Assembly: GCA_019638495.1 (NCBI GenBank) | Contig: JAHBTQ010000004.1 | Location: 124,001-188,000 of the forward strand | Origin: Taibaiella sp. | GTDB taxonomy: Bacteria; Bacteroidota; Bacteroidia; Chitinophagales; Chitinophagaceae | Direction of reading: 5' to 3' | DNA: 64,000 bases | In this document: positions 40,640 through 49,450 of the stretch, one piece after another | Layout of the letters: the number at the start of each line of letters is the position of its first letter | How positions within the stretch are numbered: the first letter of the stretch is position 1 | Notes under the pieces: generated by a model | What the model was told of the DNA's origin: nothing | The model's input: the letters and a program-made list of their open reading frames with translations, nothing else | Database searches by the model: none | Position numbers and translations under genes: made by a program

Positions 40640-40805
40640 TGAAACCTCTCCCCGGCCCTCTCCGAAGGAGAGGGAGGTGTTACGCACCTTATTTTTACCT
40701 AGCCCCATATCACTTACAAATTCTAAAACCCAAATTCCAAATCCCAAATCACAAATTCCAAATTCCATCCCGATAGCTATCGGGACCAAATTCCTAATTC
40801 CAAGA
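40640..40805. repeat. Cluster of three short dispersed repeats in the oxidase operon
   Basis: Three repeat types sit in 166 bases: CCCTCTCC-GAA-GGAGAGGG (40656-40674), a run of ATTCCAAATCCCAAAT-type units (about 40728-40768), and the perfect 18-bp palindrome TCCCGATAGCTATCGGGA (40768-40785). From memory all three are widespread in Bacteroidota intergenic DNA. Confidence 0.7.
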
Positions 40806-41723
40806 CTATCCTTTATCAATAACCAACGCTAAGAGTACCGTTGGCAAATAAATAAAGGATGCAAACATTACGCGCCTCGCAGACTTATAGTCATTTTTCA
40901 CATAAAAGGCTACCGAAGCAGCGAAATACATTGCGCCACATGCCACGCTGACCCACATGCCGGCAGTGCCGGTAAGCCCCTGCATCATTGGCAGCATAGC
41001 AAGGGGAATAAGCACCAGGCTATAAAGCATACACTGGATGGCAGTAAACTTTGTCTCCCGCTCGCGGGTAGGAAGCATCTTTATACCTGCATTGGCATAA
41101 TCATCAAACGCTACCCATGCAATAGCCCAAAAATGCGGAAACTGCCAGAAGAACTGAAGCGAAAAAAGCACTATTCCACCACCATCTATACTACCCGTAG
41201 CGGCCGTCCACCCAATAAGTGGAGGTAACGCCCCGGGTATAGCCCCGATAAGCACTGCTACAGGGTGCACCTTTTTCATAGGTGTATATGCAAATGCATA
41301 CAGCAGCAGAGAGAAGAAACTCAAAAGACCTGCCAATGGCGTGAAATAGACGGCAAGTAATATAGCCCCAACGATACCGGTAACACCTGCAAATATCCAG
41401 GCTTCTGTGTCACCCATACGCCCTTCCGGCAATGGTCTGGTGCGGGTCCGCTTCATCAGCTTATCACTTTCCCGCTCTAATATCTGATTTATAGTGTTTG
41501 CGCCGCCGGTAACCATCATTCCACCTACGAACAGGGTGATGATGCGCTGCCACATGCCAAAATCGTTCCAGGTAAAGACGATATTGGGCGCCATCAGGTA
41601 ACCAATAACACTGCTGAAAACGACCATCCCGCTTAGGTTTGGCTTCAATAACTGATTGTAATCGCGCAGCCGTGCCATAATGGTCACACCTTCCTTTGCT
41701 CCTATCGACTCCTGCTGCAACAT
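40806..41723 (-). CDS. cyoE: Protoheme IX farnesyltransferase (heme O synthase)
   Basis: 305 residues from ATG 41723; the promoter box at 41758-41765 excludes the frame up to 41825. It converts heme b to heme O, the first step to heme A. Prenyltransferase marks are NTINQILERESDKLMKRTRTRPLPEGR (Asp-rich), YTPMKKVHPVAVLIGAIPGALPPLIGWTA and FAIAWVAFDDYANAGIKMLP. Nine or so membrane helices. First gene of the oxidase assembly operon; also called ctaB. Confidence 0.94.
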   Translation of the reverse strand: MLQQESIGAKEGVTIMARLRDYNQLLKPNLSGMVVFSSVIGYLMAPNIVFTWNDFGMWQRIITLFVGGMMVTGGANTINQILERESDKLMKRTRTRPLPEGRMGDTEAWIFAGVTGIVGAILLAVYFTPLAGLLSFFSLLLYAFAYTPMKKVHPVAVLIGAIPGALPPLIGWTAATGSIDGGGIVLFSLQFFWQFPHFWAIAWVAFDDYANAGIKMLPTRERETKFTAIQCMLYSLVLIPLAMLPMMQGLTGTAGMWVSVACGAMYFAASVAFYVKNDYKSARRVMFASFIYLPTVLLALVIDKG

Positions 41724-41757
41724 TGCGAGACTTAAAAAGAGATAATAATTTGAGCCG

Positions 41758-41765
41758 CAAAGGTA
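41758..41765 (-). promoter_or_regulatory. -7 box of the cyoE operon
   Basis: Reverse strand TACCTTTG is an exact TAnnTTTG match 34 bases before ATG 41723. Confidence 0.55.
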
Positions 41766-41872
41766 AGACTTTAACTTTTCGGGTGAGGAAATGGCCCGGT
41801 TTTTTCTCCACATCCCGGTGCACAAGAGTCACTTACCGCCTAAAAACGATCGACTTGCGTGAAAAAAAATGA

Positions 41873-41897
41873 AGGGCGCCGGACTAACCGGCGCCCT
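41873..41897 (-). terminator. Terminator of the second NHL gene
   Basis: Ten-bp stem AGGGCGCCGG/CCGGCGCCCT, loop ACTAA; on the reverse strand it leads into an 8-base T run (41862-41869). Confidence 0.88.
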
Positions 41898-42036
41898 CCG
41901 GACGCAAACCTTTTCTGAGAAACACCTCCAAAAACCGAACAGAATCAGAAAAATCATACTTTTTGTTTACACAGTGACAGGGTCATAGGACTCATGGTGG
42001 CTATCAACATTTTCGTGGGCGAAAAGCCCCATAGCA

Positions 42037-43827
42037 TTATTTCTGAACAACGATTTTCTTGCGATAGACAAGGCCATTACCCATAGCTTTCACAACATAG
42101 TTGCCTGATGGGAAGGGTGACAAATCGCAGTTCAAAGTTTTCCCAACTACAGACTTCTTAGAGAAGACTAATTTTCCAAGGACATCAGTAACCACCAGGT
42201 CCATGCCGTTTGCCGGCAAATTGATTACGATACTTTCTGACGCCGGGTTTGGATAAACTTCCATAGAAGAAGCATCAACAGTCTCAACTGAAGTGGGTAT
42301 GCACGGATCGACAGTCACGATCTTCACCGCATAGCAGGCCGTTGACGTCATAATGTAGCCAATAGAAACAGTGTCAGCAGCGACACCCGTAACCAATCCC
42401 GAAGCATCGACCGTTGCCGTTGCTGTGGAAAGACTAGCCCAAACGCCACCCGGAATAGAAGCTGAAAGCGCTGTTGTGGCTCCGACACATACACTGTATG
42501 TTCCGGAAATAGCCGGTGTGGCACTTACTGTAACGAAACGTGTACCAACTCCAGAGGAAGCCGTATAGGAGATCAAAGCCGAGCCGGGAGCTACACCTGT
42601 GATGATACCTGCCGCATCTACTGTAGCGATTGTAACATCGCTGCTGCTCCATGTACCACCTGAAACGGTAGAGACGAATATTGTAGTATCACCAGCGTCG
42701 CAAACAAACTGAAAACCAGAAAGAGAAGGTGGCGCAGGAGTAATCTTCCGGATCCTGTCGTTACCCTCGTCACATAGATATATAGCACCTGACGCATCTG
42801 TAGTTACCGATGGGTTTGCTATTTTGGCAGCAGTGGCTGCGCCGGCATCACCGCTGTAGCCATATGTTCCGTTACCAGCGATTGTAGAAATAGTGCCTGC
42901 AGCGTTGACCTTACGTACCCTGTTATTCCAGGCATCGGTAAACAGCAAATCACCTGAAGCTGTATCGGCCCAGACATAAAGCGGATGGTTTATCTGGGCA
43001 CTCAATGCTGAGCCGCCATCGCCTGAGAAACCCGCGGTACCCGTTCCCACTACGGTGGCAATATTGCCTGAAGAATTTACGCGGCGTATCCTGCTATTGG
43101 CATAATCAGCTATATAGATCTCTCCTGTGGGCTTTACAACTACATCCTTGGGGTGGTCAAGTTTGGCAGACGTTGCGGCTCCCAAATCACCGCTATACCC
43201 AGCGGTACCATTACCTGCCACCGTGGAGATGACACCTGTAGAGACAGTGATCTTTCGAACTACATTATTGCTCTCGTCAGCAAAGTAAACATTGCCGGAA
43301 GCATCAACATTTATACCTCCAGGATAATTAAGCGTTGCAGCAGTAGCCGCACCTCCGTCTCCGGTGTAACCAACGCCGCCAGTGCCGGCAACTGTCGTAA
43401 TAGTTCCCGATGCACTAATCATCCTGATACGGGTATTTGCACGATCAGAAAAATATACATTGCCGGACCCATCCACTGCTACACCCACCGGAGAATTCAG
43501 GCCGGCCGCTGTAGCAGCACCACCGTCACCACTGAATGAAGGAGCGCCGGTACCTGCTACTGTAGAAATAACACCAGAAGTATTAATCTTCCGGATACGG
43601 TGATTATTATAGTCGGCGAAATAATAGTTCCCCGTTGCGTCAAATTTCCCATTGATGGGATTTCGAAGCCTGGCAGCTGTTGCCGGACCGCCATCGCCTG
43701 CAAAGCCCGCAACGCCATCGCCTGCAATGGTATTAATTATCTGTGCGTGCACACCGGAAGTAACAAGCAGGGCGCCGGCAATGAAACCAGCCGCAGCTAT
43801 TGTCTTTTTCAGTATTGTCTTTTTCAT
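42037..43827 (-). CDS. NHL-repeat secreted protein with two BIG2-like modules and T9SS sorting domain
   Basis: 596 residues from ATG 43827 (MKKTILKKTIAAAGFIAGALLVTSGVHAQ). Six NHL blades (about 30-345) repeat TIAGDGVAGFAGDGGPATAARLxNP and YFADxxNxRIRKI. Two BIG2-like modules follow (about 365-430, 435-505; GGTWSSSDVTIATVDAAGIITGV). The tail (YPNPASESIVINL ... GNGLVYRKKIVVQK) is a type A T9SS sorting domain. Paralogue of 16169-18118. Transcribed alone between two terminators. Confidence 0.9.
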   Translation of the reverse strand: MKKTILKKTIAAAGFIAGALLVTSGVHAQIINTIAGDGVAGFAGDGGPATAARLRNPINGKFDATGNYYFADYNNHRIRKINTSGVISTVAGTGAPSFSGDGGAATAAGLNSPVGVAVDGSGNVYFSDRANTRIRMISASGTITTVAGTGGVGYTGDGGAATAATLNYPGGINVDASGNVYFADESNNVVRKITVSTGVISTVAGNGTAGYSGDLGAATSAKLDHPKDVVVKPTGEIYIADYANSRIRRVNSSGNIATVVGTGTAGFSGDGGSALSAQINHPLYVWADTASGDLLFTDAWNNRVRKVNAAGTISTIAGNGTYGYSGDAGAATAAKIANPSVTTDASGAIYLCDEGNDRIRKITPAPPSLSGFQFVCDAGDTTIFVSTVSGGTWSSSDVTIATVDAAGIITGVAPGSALISYTASSGVGTRFVTVSATPAISGTYSVCVGATTALSASIPGGVWASLSTATATVDASGLVTGVAADTVSIGYIMTSTACYAVKIVTVDPCIPTSVETVDASSMEVYPNPASESIVINLPANGMDLVVTDVLGKLVFSKKSVVGKTLNCDLSPFPSGNYVVKAMGNGLVYRKKIVVQK

Positions 43828-43934
43828 AATTATCGTTGATATTGGTGAAAAAATTGATACCGCAAAAATCAGCAGGAATATCCCTGTTCGATGGCTGCAA
43901 TTCACGAATCGTCGCTCTCGCTTCACCAAATGCA

Positions 43935-43958
43935 CAGAGCCGCCATAAGGCGGCTCTG
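43935..43958 (-). terminator. Hairpin after the LytTR regulator gene
   Basis: Ten-bp stem CAGAGCCGCC/GGCGGCTCTG, loop ATAA, just downstream of 43979-44746. T tract on the reverse strand is weak. Confidence 0.65.
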
Positions 43959-43978
43959 AAGTATTTCTTATAAGGACT

Positions 43979-44746
43979 CTATTGCCCTAATGTAACCCTG
44001 TGCATACGAAGTTGCTCTTCGAAATCAGCTTTGCGCTCCCTGGATATGTAAACCGTTTTACCATTGTCAAGCTCCAATGATGAATCGGCCTTATTGTACT
44101 TCTTCAGGTAGTTGATGTTTACGATAAACGACCTGTGAGAACGAAAGAAATTAGGACGACCATCTAGTATCTCTTCGAAAAATTTCAGCTTCTTGCTGAC
44201 CAGGATTCGTGAGCCATTCTTTAGCCACACAGTAGTATACGCGCCCTCCGCCTCGAGAAAAACAATCTCGGGTACTTCAACGAACAGCAAACCTTCAGAA
44301 ACGGGCAACGCAATTTTATTGAACTGGCCAGCGCTAAATGCATCTTTCAGCACATCTACTCTATTCTGCGTGTCCATATTGTCTGCGCGCTTGCTCACTT
44401 TATCCACTGCGACCTTAAGCTTATCTATATCCACCGGCTTCAGCAGGTAATCTGTCGCTGACACCTCAAATGCTTTTAGCGCATATTCATTATATGCTGT
44501 CACAAAAACTATCTGAAAATCGATATCGCGGAAGAAGGAAAGCAGCTCAAATCCGCTGTATTCGGGCATCTCTATGTCAAGAAAGACTAGTTTCGGTCGC
44601 TTCTGGTTAATAGCCAAAACGCCCTCAGGTACAGAGGCACATTCAGCAACTATTTCCACATTGGGGCAAAACTCTTTAATCAGGGCAACCAGCGTGCTGC
44701 GTGCACGTGCTTCATCATCAATAATTACCGCACGAATCAGTTCCAT
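43979..44746 (-). CDS. LytTR-family response regulator
   Basis: 255 residues. Receiver domain (1-125): IIDDE (8-12), phosphoacceptor Asp57 (LVFLDIEMPEYSG), and LLKPVD Lys. LytTR domain (about 145-250): FFRSHRSFIVNINYLKKY. It lies 87 bases downstream of the propeller kinase on the same strand and is its likely partner, the classic LytS/LytR-like arrangement in Bacteroidota. Confidence 0.93.
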   Translation of the reverse strand: MELIRAVIIDDEARARSTLVALIKEFCPNVEIVAECASVPEGVLAINQKRPKLVFLDIEMPEYSGFELLSFFRDIDFQIVFVTAYNEYALKAFEVSATDYLLKPVDIDKLKVAVDKVSKRADNMDTQNRVDVLKDAFSAGQFNKIALPVSEGLLFVEVPEIVFLEAEGAYTTVWLKNGSRILVSKKLKFFEEILDGRPNFFRSHRSFIVNINYLKKYNKADSSLELDNGKTVYISRERKADFEEQLRMHRVTLGQ

Positions 44747-44833
44747 TATTATCAGGCAATATTTCGGTTCATTCCAAAATTATCAATTGAATACTAAATC
44801 CCTCCTCCTTTATCATGAATGGTAGGTTTGAGT

Positions 44834-47728
44834 TCACGACCTGCTATGCAAGGGGAAATAAATAAGCACTTCTGTACCTAATGCCCCATGTTCATCCTGC
44901 AAATCCCTGATCTCGAGAGTCACTTTCTCAGAACGACCTGCATTGATCAGTTCAAGGCGCTTCAGGGTAGCCTGCGTTGCAAAAGATTTATGAGAGGCAG
45001 CAGAGCGGGCCTTAATTTCTGCCGCCCGCGCACGGCCAACACCATTGTCTGCAATTGTACACAGAATACCGGTGCCAGACCGGGAAAAAGCAATGCGTAG
45101 TCGTTTCTCGCCCCTTCTATGTAGCAGACCATGTTTCAGCGCATTTTCTACAAACGGCTGAATGAGCATAGACGGTATCTCAACTCCGTTTTTGTCGATT
45201 CCGGGTGCACAATCAATGGTAAACTTAAAGTCGCCGCCGAAACGCAATTGCTCCAGTTCCAGGTATAGCTGCAGCATTTCCACCTCTTCTGCCAGCTCTA
45301 TCTCGCTGCTGCCGGAGGAGTCAAGTATCTTTCGCATGAGCGAGCTGTAACGGCTGAGGTAGTAATTAGTGTTCTTTATGTCCTTTTGCAATACAAGATC
45401 CTGGATAGAGTTGAGCGTATTGTACATAAAGTGCGGGTTCATCTGGGCCTTCAGAGCAGTAAGTTGCGACGTCGTGATCTGCTCGCGTATAGAGGCCCGG
45501 CGCTGAATGGAGCGAATGCGGATAAGAAATAATATCGCCACCAAAAGAGCCGTAGTAAGCGCCAGCAAAATGTAGAATGCAGGTGTCTGCCAGAAGGGCG
45601 GTCGGATGTGGAACTTTAGTGCAGCAATGCCCGACTCCACGCCATCTTCGTTCACTGCCTTTACCTGGAAACCAAAATTGCCTGCCGGAAGATGATTTAT
45701 CAGCAGGCGCCCCGTACTGCCATCTAACGCCTTCCATTCATCCTCAAAGCCGGTGATGCGATACATGTAGTTAAACCGTCCACGGCTCCTCATGGCTACA
45801 GATGAGAAATTAACCACTATGTCACGATTGTCATAAGGCAAGTTCACGTTTGCACCGCGCACTTCTACCCCGTTCACAACCACAGACCTAAGCTTTATGT
45901 TGGGAGCTGACCGGTTTGTAAACTTTGTTCCCACCGGCACGTAGAATAGGCCCCGGAGCGTGGCGACTGCCAATAATGGCCCTGCTACGCACATTGCGTT
46001 AATTTCCTTAGCGTTTATACCATTGGCATGACGAATATAACTGAGCGCGCCATCGGGATACCTGACATTGATGCAGACATCCGTGGCTATGTAAAGCGTA
46101 TCGCCCCGGGACGCAAAACACTTAATATTATTGCCCAAAAGGCCGGTAGCCTCATCGAGGTGCAACTGTACTTTGCCGCTCCTGATATTGTACACCCCGT
46201 CTGAAACGGTGCCTACCCAAAGGCCACCGGTATCGGCATATAGCGCACTGGCAAAAAGAGGTTTATTGTCAAGCAAGTATGGTTGAAACTCAGCGCCGCG
46301 CCGGTAGGCCAGGCCCGTATTGAGAGAGAACCACAATGTACCTGTAGCCGCCTCATAGCATACCTTCTTACCAGACCGCTTCACAAGTACATCTTGCTTT
46401 ACGATGGAGCCATCGTGAGTCACTGACCGCACCGAAAGCGCATTAATGGCTTGTGTAGAGACAAAGTAGAGACTATCGCCGGCTTCTGCAATATCTCTGA
46501 TATAGGTGGCCGCAAAATACCTTTCGCGTCGTGATTTCGGATCGATTGATGATAAACCACCACGCGCAACAATAATTTTGCCATCGTCCCGGGGAATGAT
46601 GCGGGTCACATTGCGGTAGACCATATCCGGACTACGTGGTAACTTCTCAAGACCGTTATGTAAATAGTCAAAGACATACACATCTCCCCCATATGTACCC
46701 ACAAGCAATGAGCTCTCACCGAAAGGCTGAACAGCAGTGACGTTATCGTCTGCAAGCGTAGAATTAGTGGAATTGAGCAGCATTAACCGGGGATGCGGCA
46801 CAACAAATAGACCGTTCTGAAGGGAAGAGAACCAATACTCTCCCTCCCTGTCCATGAGCATATCTGATATCTTCTCCCCCGGAAAATGATGAGCCCTGAT
46901 CTCCCCTGAATTATCGAGCAGGTAAGCGCCGTCAGACGTACAAACCCAAAAGCCACCGTCGACCAATACAAAGTTGTAAAGACGTTCGGCAAAAGTATCT
47001 GAACGGAACTTGCGCACCATTGTGAGGTTCCCATCACTCAGGACTGCAATAGTATGCAGGTTGCTTTTGGGATTGTAAGCAGTAAGTAATAGTCGCTTTC
47101 CGAAGGCCCGTAAACTATACGTAGTTGTGTTCTCCAGGAGGTGATCAGGCAAGGTGATTCTTTCTGGCGAAGAAAACCCGGGTTTTCGATCATGCCATAA
47201 TACACCACTACCAGTTATATAATACAATTCCTTGCCACCCAACATTTCTATTTCATGAACGACGCTGTCTGCTACTGAAAGCCTATCGCTTTCTCGGCCA
47301 CGGGAATAACTGTAAACACCACCGGGTAATGTAACCCAAAGCCGCCCATCGGCTGCTACCGCATATTCCGGGTGGCCCATGACACGCTCCTTTACGTCGG
47401 CTTCGATGTGTAATGAATCGTCAGAAAGACGGAATACCTGACCAAAAAAATTCTGGCAATAAAGCGAACTTCCCGAGAATCGAAGCGCCGAGATAGCCAC
47501 AGCATTTTGCCCGCGATTGCTATAACGGGCAAACCGGAATCCATCATAGCGATAGAGGCCGGCATCACACCCTATCCAGACATAGCCGAAACTATCCTGC
47601 TCTATATCGTAAACTTCGTTTGACGGCAGCCCATTGTCGTCTGTGATGGTATAGTAAAACGGGTGCTGTGCGCGAGAAAAATGCGCACAAACCATAAAAA
47701 AAAACAATATCAACCACTTCTTGTTCAT
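44834..47728 (-). CDS. Sensor kinase with propeller/Y_Y_Y extracellular region and LytS-type histidine kinase
   Basis: 964 residues from ATG 47728 (signal MNKKWLILFFFMVCAHFSRAQ). Periplasmic two-component-regulator propeller repeats (25-590; GLPSNEVYDIEQDSFGYVWIG, DREGEYWFSSLQNGLFVV), a Y_Y_Y-like Ig domain (about 600-690, with FNYMYRITGFEDEWKALDG), one membrane helix (about 700-720), then a His_kinase domain with the phospho-His in LKAQMNPHFMYNTLNSIQD and a C-terminal HATPase. One cytoplasmic half has the order of LytS/YehU kinases; partner is the LytTR regulator downstream. Signal unknown. Confidence 0.92.
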   Translation of the reverse strand: MNKKWLILFFFMVCAHFSRAQHPFYYTITDDNGLPSNEVYDIEQDSFGYVWIGCDAGLYRYDGFRFARYSNRGQNAVAISALRFSGSSLYCQNFFGQVFRLSDDSLHIEADVKERVMGHPEYAVAADGRLWVTLPGGVYSYSRGRESDRLSVADSVVHEIEMLGGKELYYITGSGVLWHDRKPGFSSPERITLPDHLLENTTTYSLRAFGKRLLLTAYNPKSNLHTIAVLSDGNLTMVRKFRSDTFAERLYNFVLVDGGFWVCTSDGAYLLDNSGEIRAHHFPGEKISDMLMDREGEYWFSSLQNGLFVVPHPRLMLLNSTNSTLADDNVTAVQPFGESSLLVGTYGGDVYVFDYLHNGLEKLPRSPDMVYRNVTRIIPRDDGKIIVARGGLSSIDPKSRRERYFAATYIRDIAEAGDSLYFVSTQAINALSVRSVTHDGSIVKQDVLVKRSGKKVCYEAATGTLWFSLNTGLAYRRGAEFQPYLLDNKPLFASALYADTGGLWVGTVSDGVYNIRSGKVQLHLDEATGLLGNNIKCFASRGDTLYIATDVCINVRYPDGALSYIRHANGINAKEINAMCVAGPLLAVATLRGLFYVPVGTKFTNRSAPNIKLRSVVVNGVEVRGANVNLPYDNRDIVVNFSSVAMRSRGRFNYMYRITGFEDEWKALDGSTGRLLINHLPAGNFGFQVKAVNEDGVESGIAALKFHIRPPFWQTPAFYILLALTTALLVAILFLIRIRSIQRRASIREQITTSQLTALKAQMNPHFMYNTLNSIQDLVLQKDIKNTNYYLSRYSSLMRKILDSSGSSEIELAEEVEMLQLYLELEQLRFGGDFKFTIDCAPGIDKNGVEIPSMLIQPFVENALKHGLLHRRGEKRLRIAFSRSGTGILCTIADNGVGRARAAEIKARSAASHKSFATQATLKRLELINAGRSEKVTLEIRDLQDEHGALGTEVLIYFPLHSRS

Positions 47729-47939
47729 CAATGCCAGGAGGAAACAAAATACAATATTTAACAACCAACAGTCAAAACCGGTTCACGAAACGTTGATTTC
47801 CGTTCATGAACGGAAAAATCAAATATCCCAACATACATCGGCATGCCCTCAATCGGGCCATTTTTTGCTATTTTAGCGATAACTTACTTATACGCAAACT
47901 TGCCCCTTGTGTTCTGCGTACTTATTAAATGAATACGGA

Positions 47940-47969
47940 TTGAATAACAAATCCGGTAGTCTACATTTG
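47940..47969 (+). promoter_or_regulatory. Consensus promoter of the receiver-HEAT-GT2 operon
   Basis: TTG (47940-47942), 19-base spacer, then TACATTTG (47962-47969). This fits the Bacteroidota -33/-7 consensus exactly. ATG of the receiver gene is 17 bases downstream of the box. Confidence 0.7.
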
Positions 47970-47986
47970 CATCTAACGGGGACCGC

Positions 47987-48355
47987 ATGCCTAAGATATT
48001 ACTCATTGAAGATGACAACCTGATACGGAAAACCGTAGAACTAAAGTTCAAGAAAGAAAACCTTGACGTTGTGTGCGCTTGTGACGGCAGGGAAGGACTG
48101 CAGAAATTACCACTTGAGATGCCGGACATTGTGCTTACGGACCTTATGCTACCCTACGCCTCAGGCCTGGAAATAGTTTCTGCGGTGAAGGCGATAGAGG
48201 AGAAGGACATCCCGGTGATCATTTTCAGTACTATGGGGCAGGAGCATATTGTGCAGGAGGCGTTTAGGCTGGGCGCGGATGATTTTATTGCAAAACCCTT
48301 TAGTCTCACGGAGCTAACCATTCGAATAAAGAACCAGCTAAAAAAGACAGAATAG
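47987..48355 (+). CDS. Single-domain response regulator
   Basis: 122 residues, receiver domain only: acidic pair EDD (8-10), phosphoacceptor Asp52 (VLTDLMLPYASG), switch Ser/Thr in IIFSTMGQ and Lys in FIAKPFS. No output domain. First gene of an operon with the HEAT membrane protein and the glycosyltransferase, so it probably acts by protein contact on that machinery. Confidence 0.92.
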   Translation: MPKILLIEDDNLIRKTVELKFKKENLDVVCACDGREGLQKLPLEMPDIVLTDLMLPYASGLEIVSAVKAIEEKDIPVIIFSTMGQEHIVQEAFRLGADDFIAKPFSLTELTIRIKNQLKKTE

Positions 48356-48367
48356 CCACACAACCAA

Positions 48368-49450
48368 GTGACCGGACAACAGGAAATACAAAACTTCATT
48401 TCCCCTGAGCGCCTGTATGCGGCAGCCGCATTCTTTTCAATCATTACGCTGGCTGTGGTAGCAATGATCTACATTCGGCTATACATCAAAAAGAAGACAC
48501 ACTTCGGCCACGCAAGAATTACAGAGCAGCTAAACGAATGGATAAGCGAAGCGCTGCTGGAAGAAACCACGGTGAACATTACCATGCAACCATGGCTGAT
48601 GCAATATTTCGCAAAGGAAGTACATCGACGTTATGTCACAGACAGCCTGATCAATGCAAAAAAGAACCTGAAGGGAGCGGCATCAAACAGTATTGTAGAT
48701 TTATACCTGAAACTGGGATTAAAGAAGGACTCACTGAACAGAATGCGAAGCCTGGTTTGGCATAAGAAAGCCAGGGGCATCTATGAACTGTATATGATGG
48801 GCCAGCAGGACATGGCTGCAGAAATAGAACGACACACCAATAGCTGGTTTGAAGGTGTACGAGCTGAAGCACAGACAGCCACCGTTGGATTTAAGGGATT
48901 TGCCGGCCTGGAATTCCTTAGTATTCTGACACAGCCACTCAACGAATGGCAGCAGCTAAAGTTACTGGAACAACTGCACAAACTTAACGTAGAGGAAATG
49001 CCGGGGTTACCGGGCTGGCTCGCCTCCCCTAACCTGCAAGTACAGATCTTTGCCCTGAAGATCGCCGACATCTACAACCAGTTTCATGTGCACGACCAGG
49101 TAGCGGAGTTGCTGTGTGCAGACAACGAAGCTCTGCGAACCCAGGCCATTAAAACACTGGGCAGGATAGGCAACGAAGAAACAGCCGGCATAATGAGGGA
49201 CCAATACAGGCAGGAAACACAAGGAAATAAGAAGCTCATCCTTCGTCAGCTTGGCATGGTAGGTAGTGACCTGGACCGAAACTTTCTGATGGAGCGCATG
49301 AATGAAGAAGATGACGGATTGAAACTGGAAGCAATGCGGGCAATGGCGCAATGTGACGCCGAAGGCTGGGATGAATTGCTGTCGCTCGCAAATGACAATA
49401 CTGTTTTGAACTCTATTTCTAAACAAGTGCTGTACGAACTGGAACAATGA
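48368..49450 (+). CDS. Membrane-anchored HEAT-repeat protein
   Basis: 360 residues from a GTG start, 12 bases after the receiver gene. One N-terminal helix (YAAAAFFSIITLAVVAMIYIRL, about 17-38) with the rest in the cytoplasm: helical, with HEAT-like repeats near 225-330 (IFALKIADIYNQF, LRTQAIKTLGRIGNEE, LILRQLGMVGSDLD, LKLEAMRAMAQ). Probably a scaffold between the receiver and the glycosyltransferase, whose start overlaps its stop by 4 bases (ATGA). No catalytic motif seen. Confidence 0.8.
   Translation: MTGQQEIQNFISPERLYAAAAFFSIITLAVVAMIYIRLYIKKKTHFGHARITEQLNEWISEALLEETTVNITMQPWLMQYFAKEVHRRYVTDSLINAKKNLKGAASNSIVDLYLKLGLKKDSLNRMRSLVWHKKARGIYELYMMGQQDMAAEIERHTNSWFEGVRAEAQTATVGFKGFAGLEFLSILTQPLNEWQQLKLLEQLHKLNVEEMPGLPGWLASPNLQVQIFALKIADIYNQFHVHDQVAELLCADNEALRTQAIKTLGRIGNEETAGIMRDQYRQETQGNKKLILRQLGMVGSDLDRNFLMERMNEEDDGLKLEAMRAMAQCDAEGWDELLSLANDNTVLNSISKQVLYELEQ

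Larger units (their letters stand above)
41724..42036. other. Intergenic region upstream of cyoE
   Basis: 313 bases holding the cyoE -7 box (41758-41765) and the terminator of the NHL gene (41873-41897). No coding frame is convincing. Confidence 0.6.

Noticed and set aside
40640-40819. N-terminal extension of the subunit III gene up to 40819
   Set aside because: The added residues (FGICDLGFGIW, LSFGEGRGEV) are translated dispersed repeats; the family start is the ATG at 40639.
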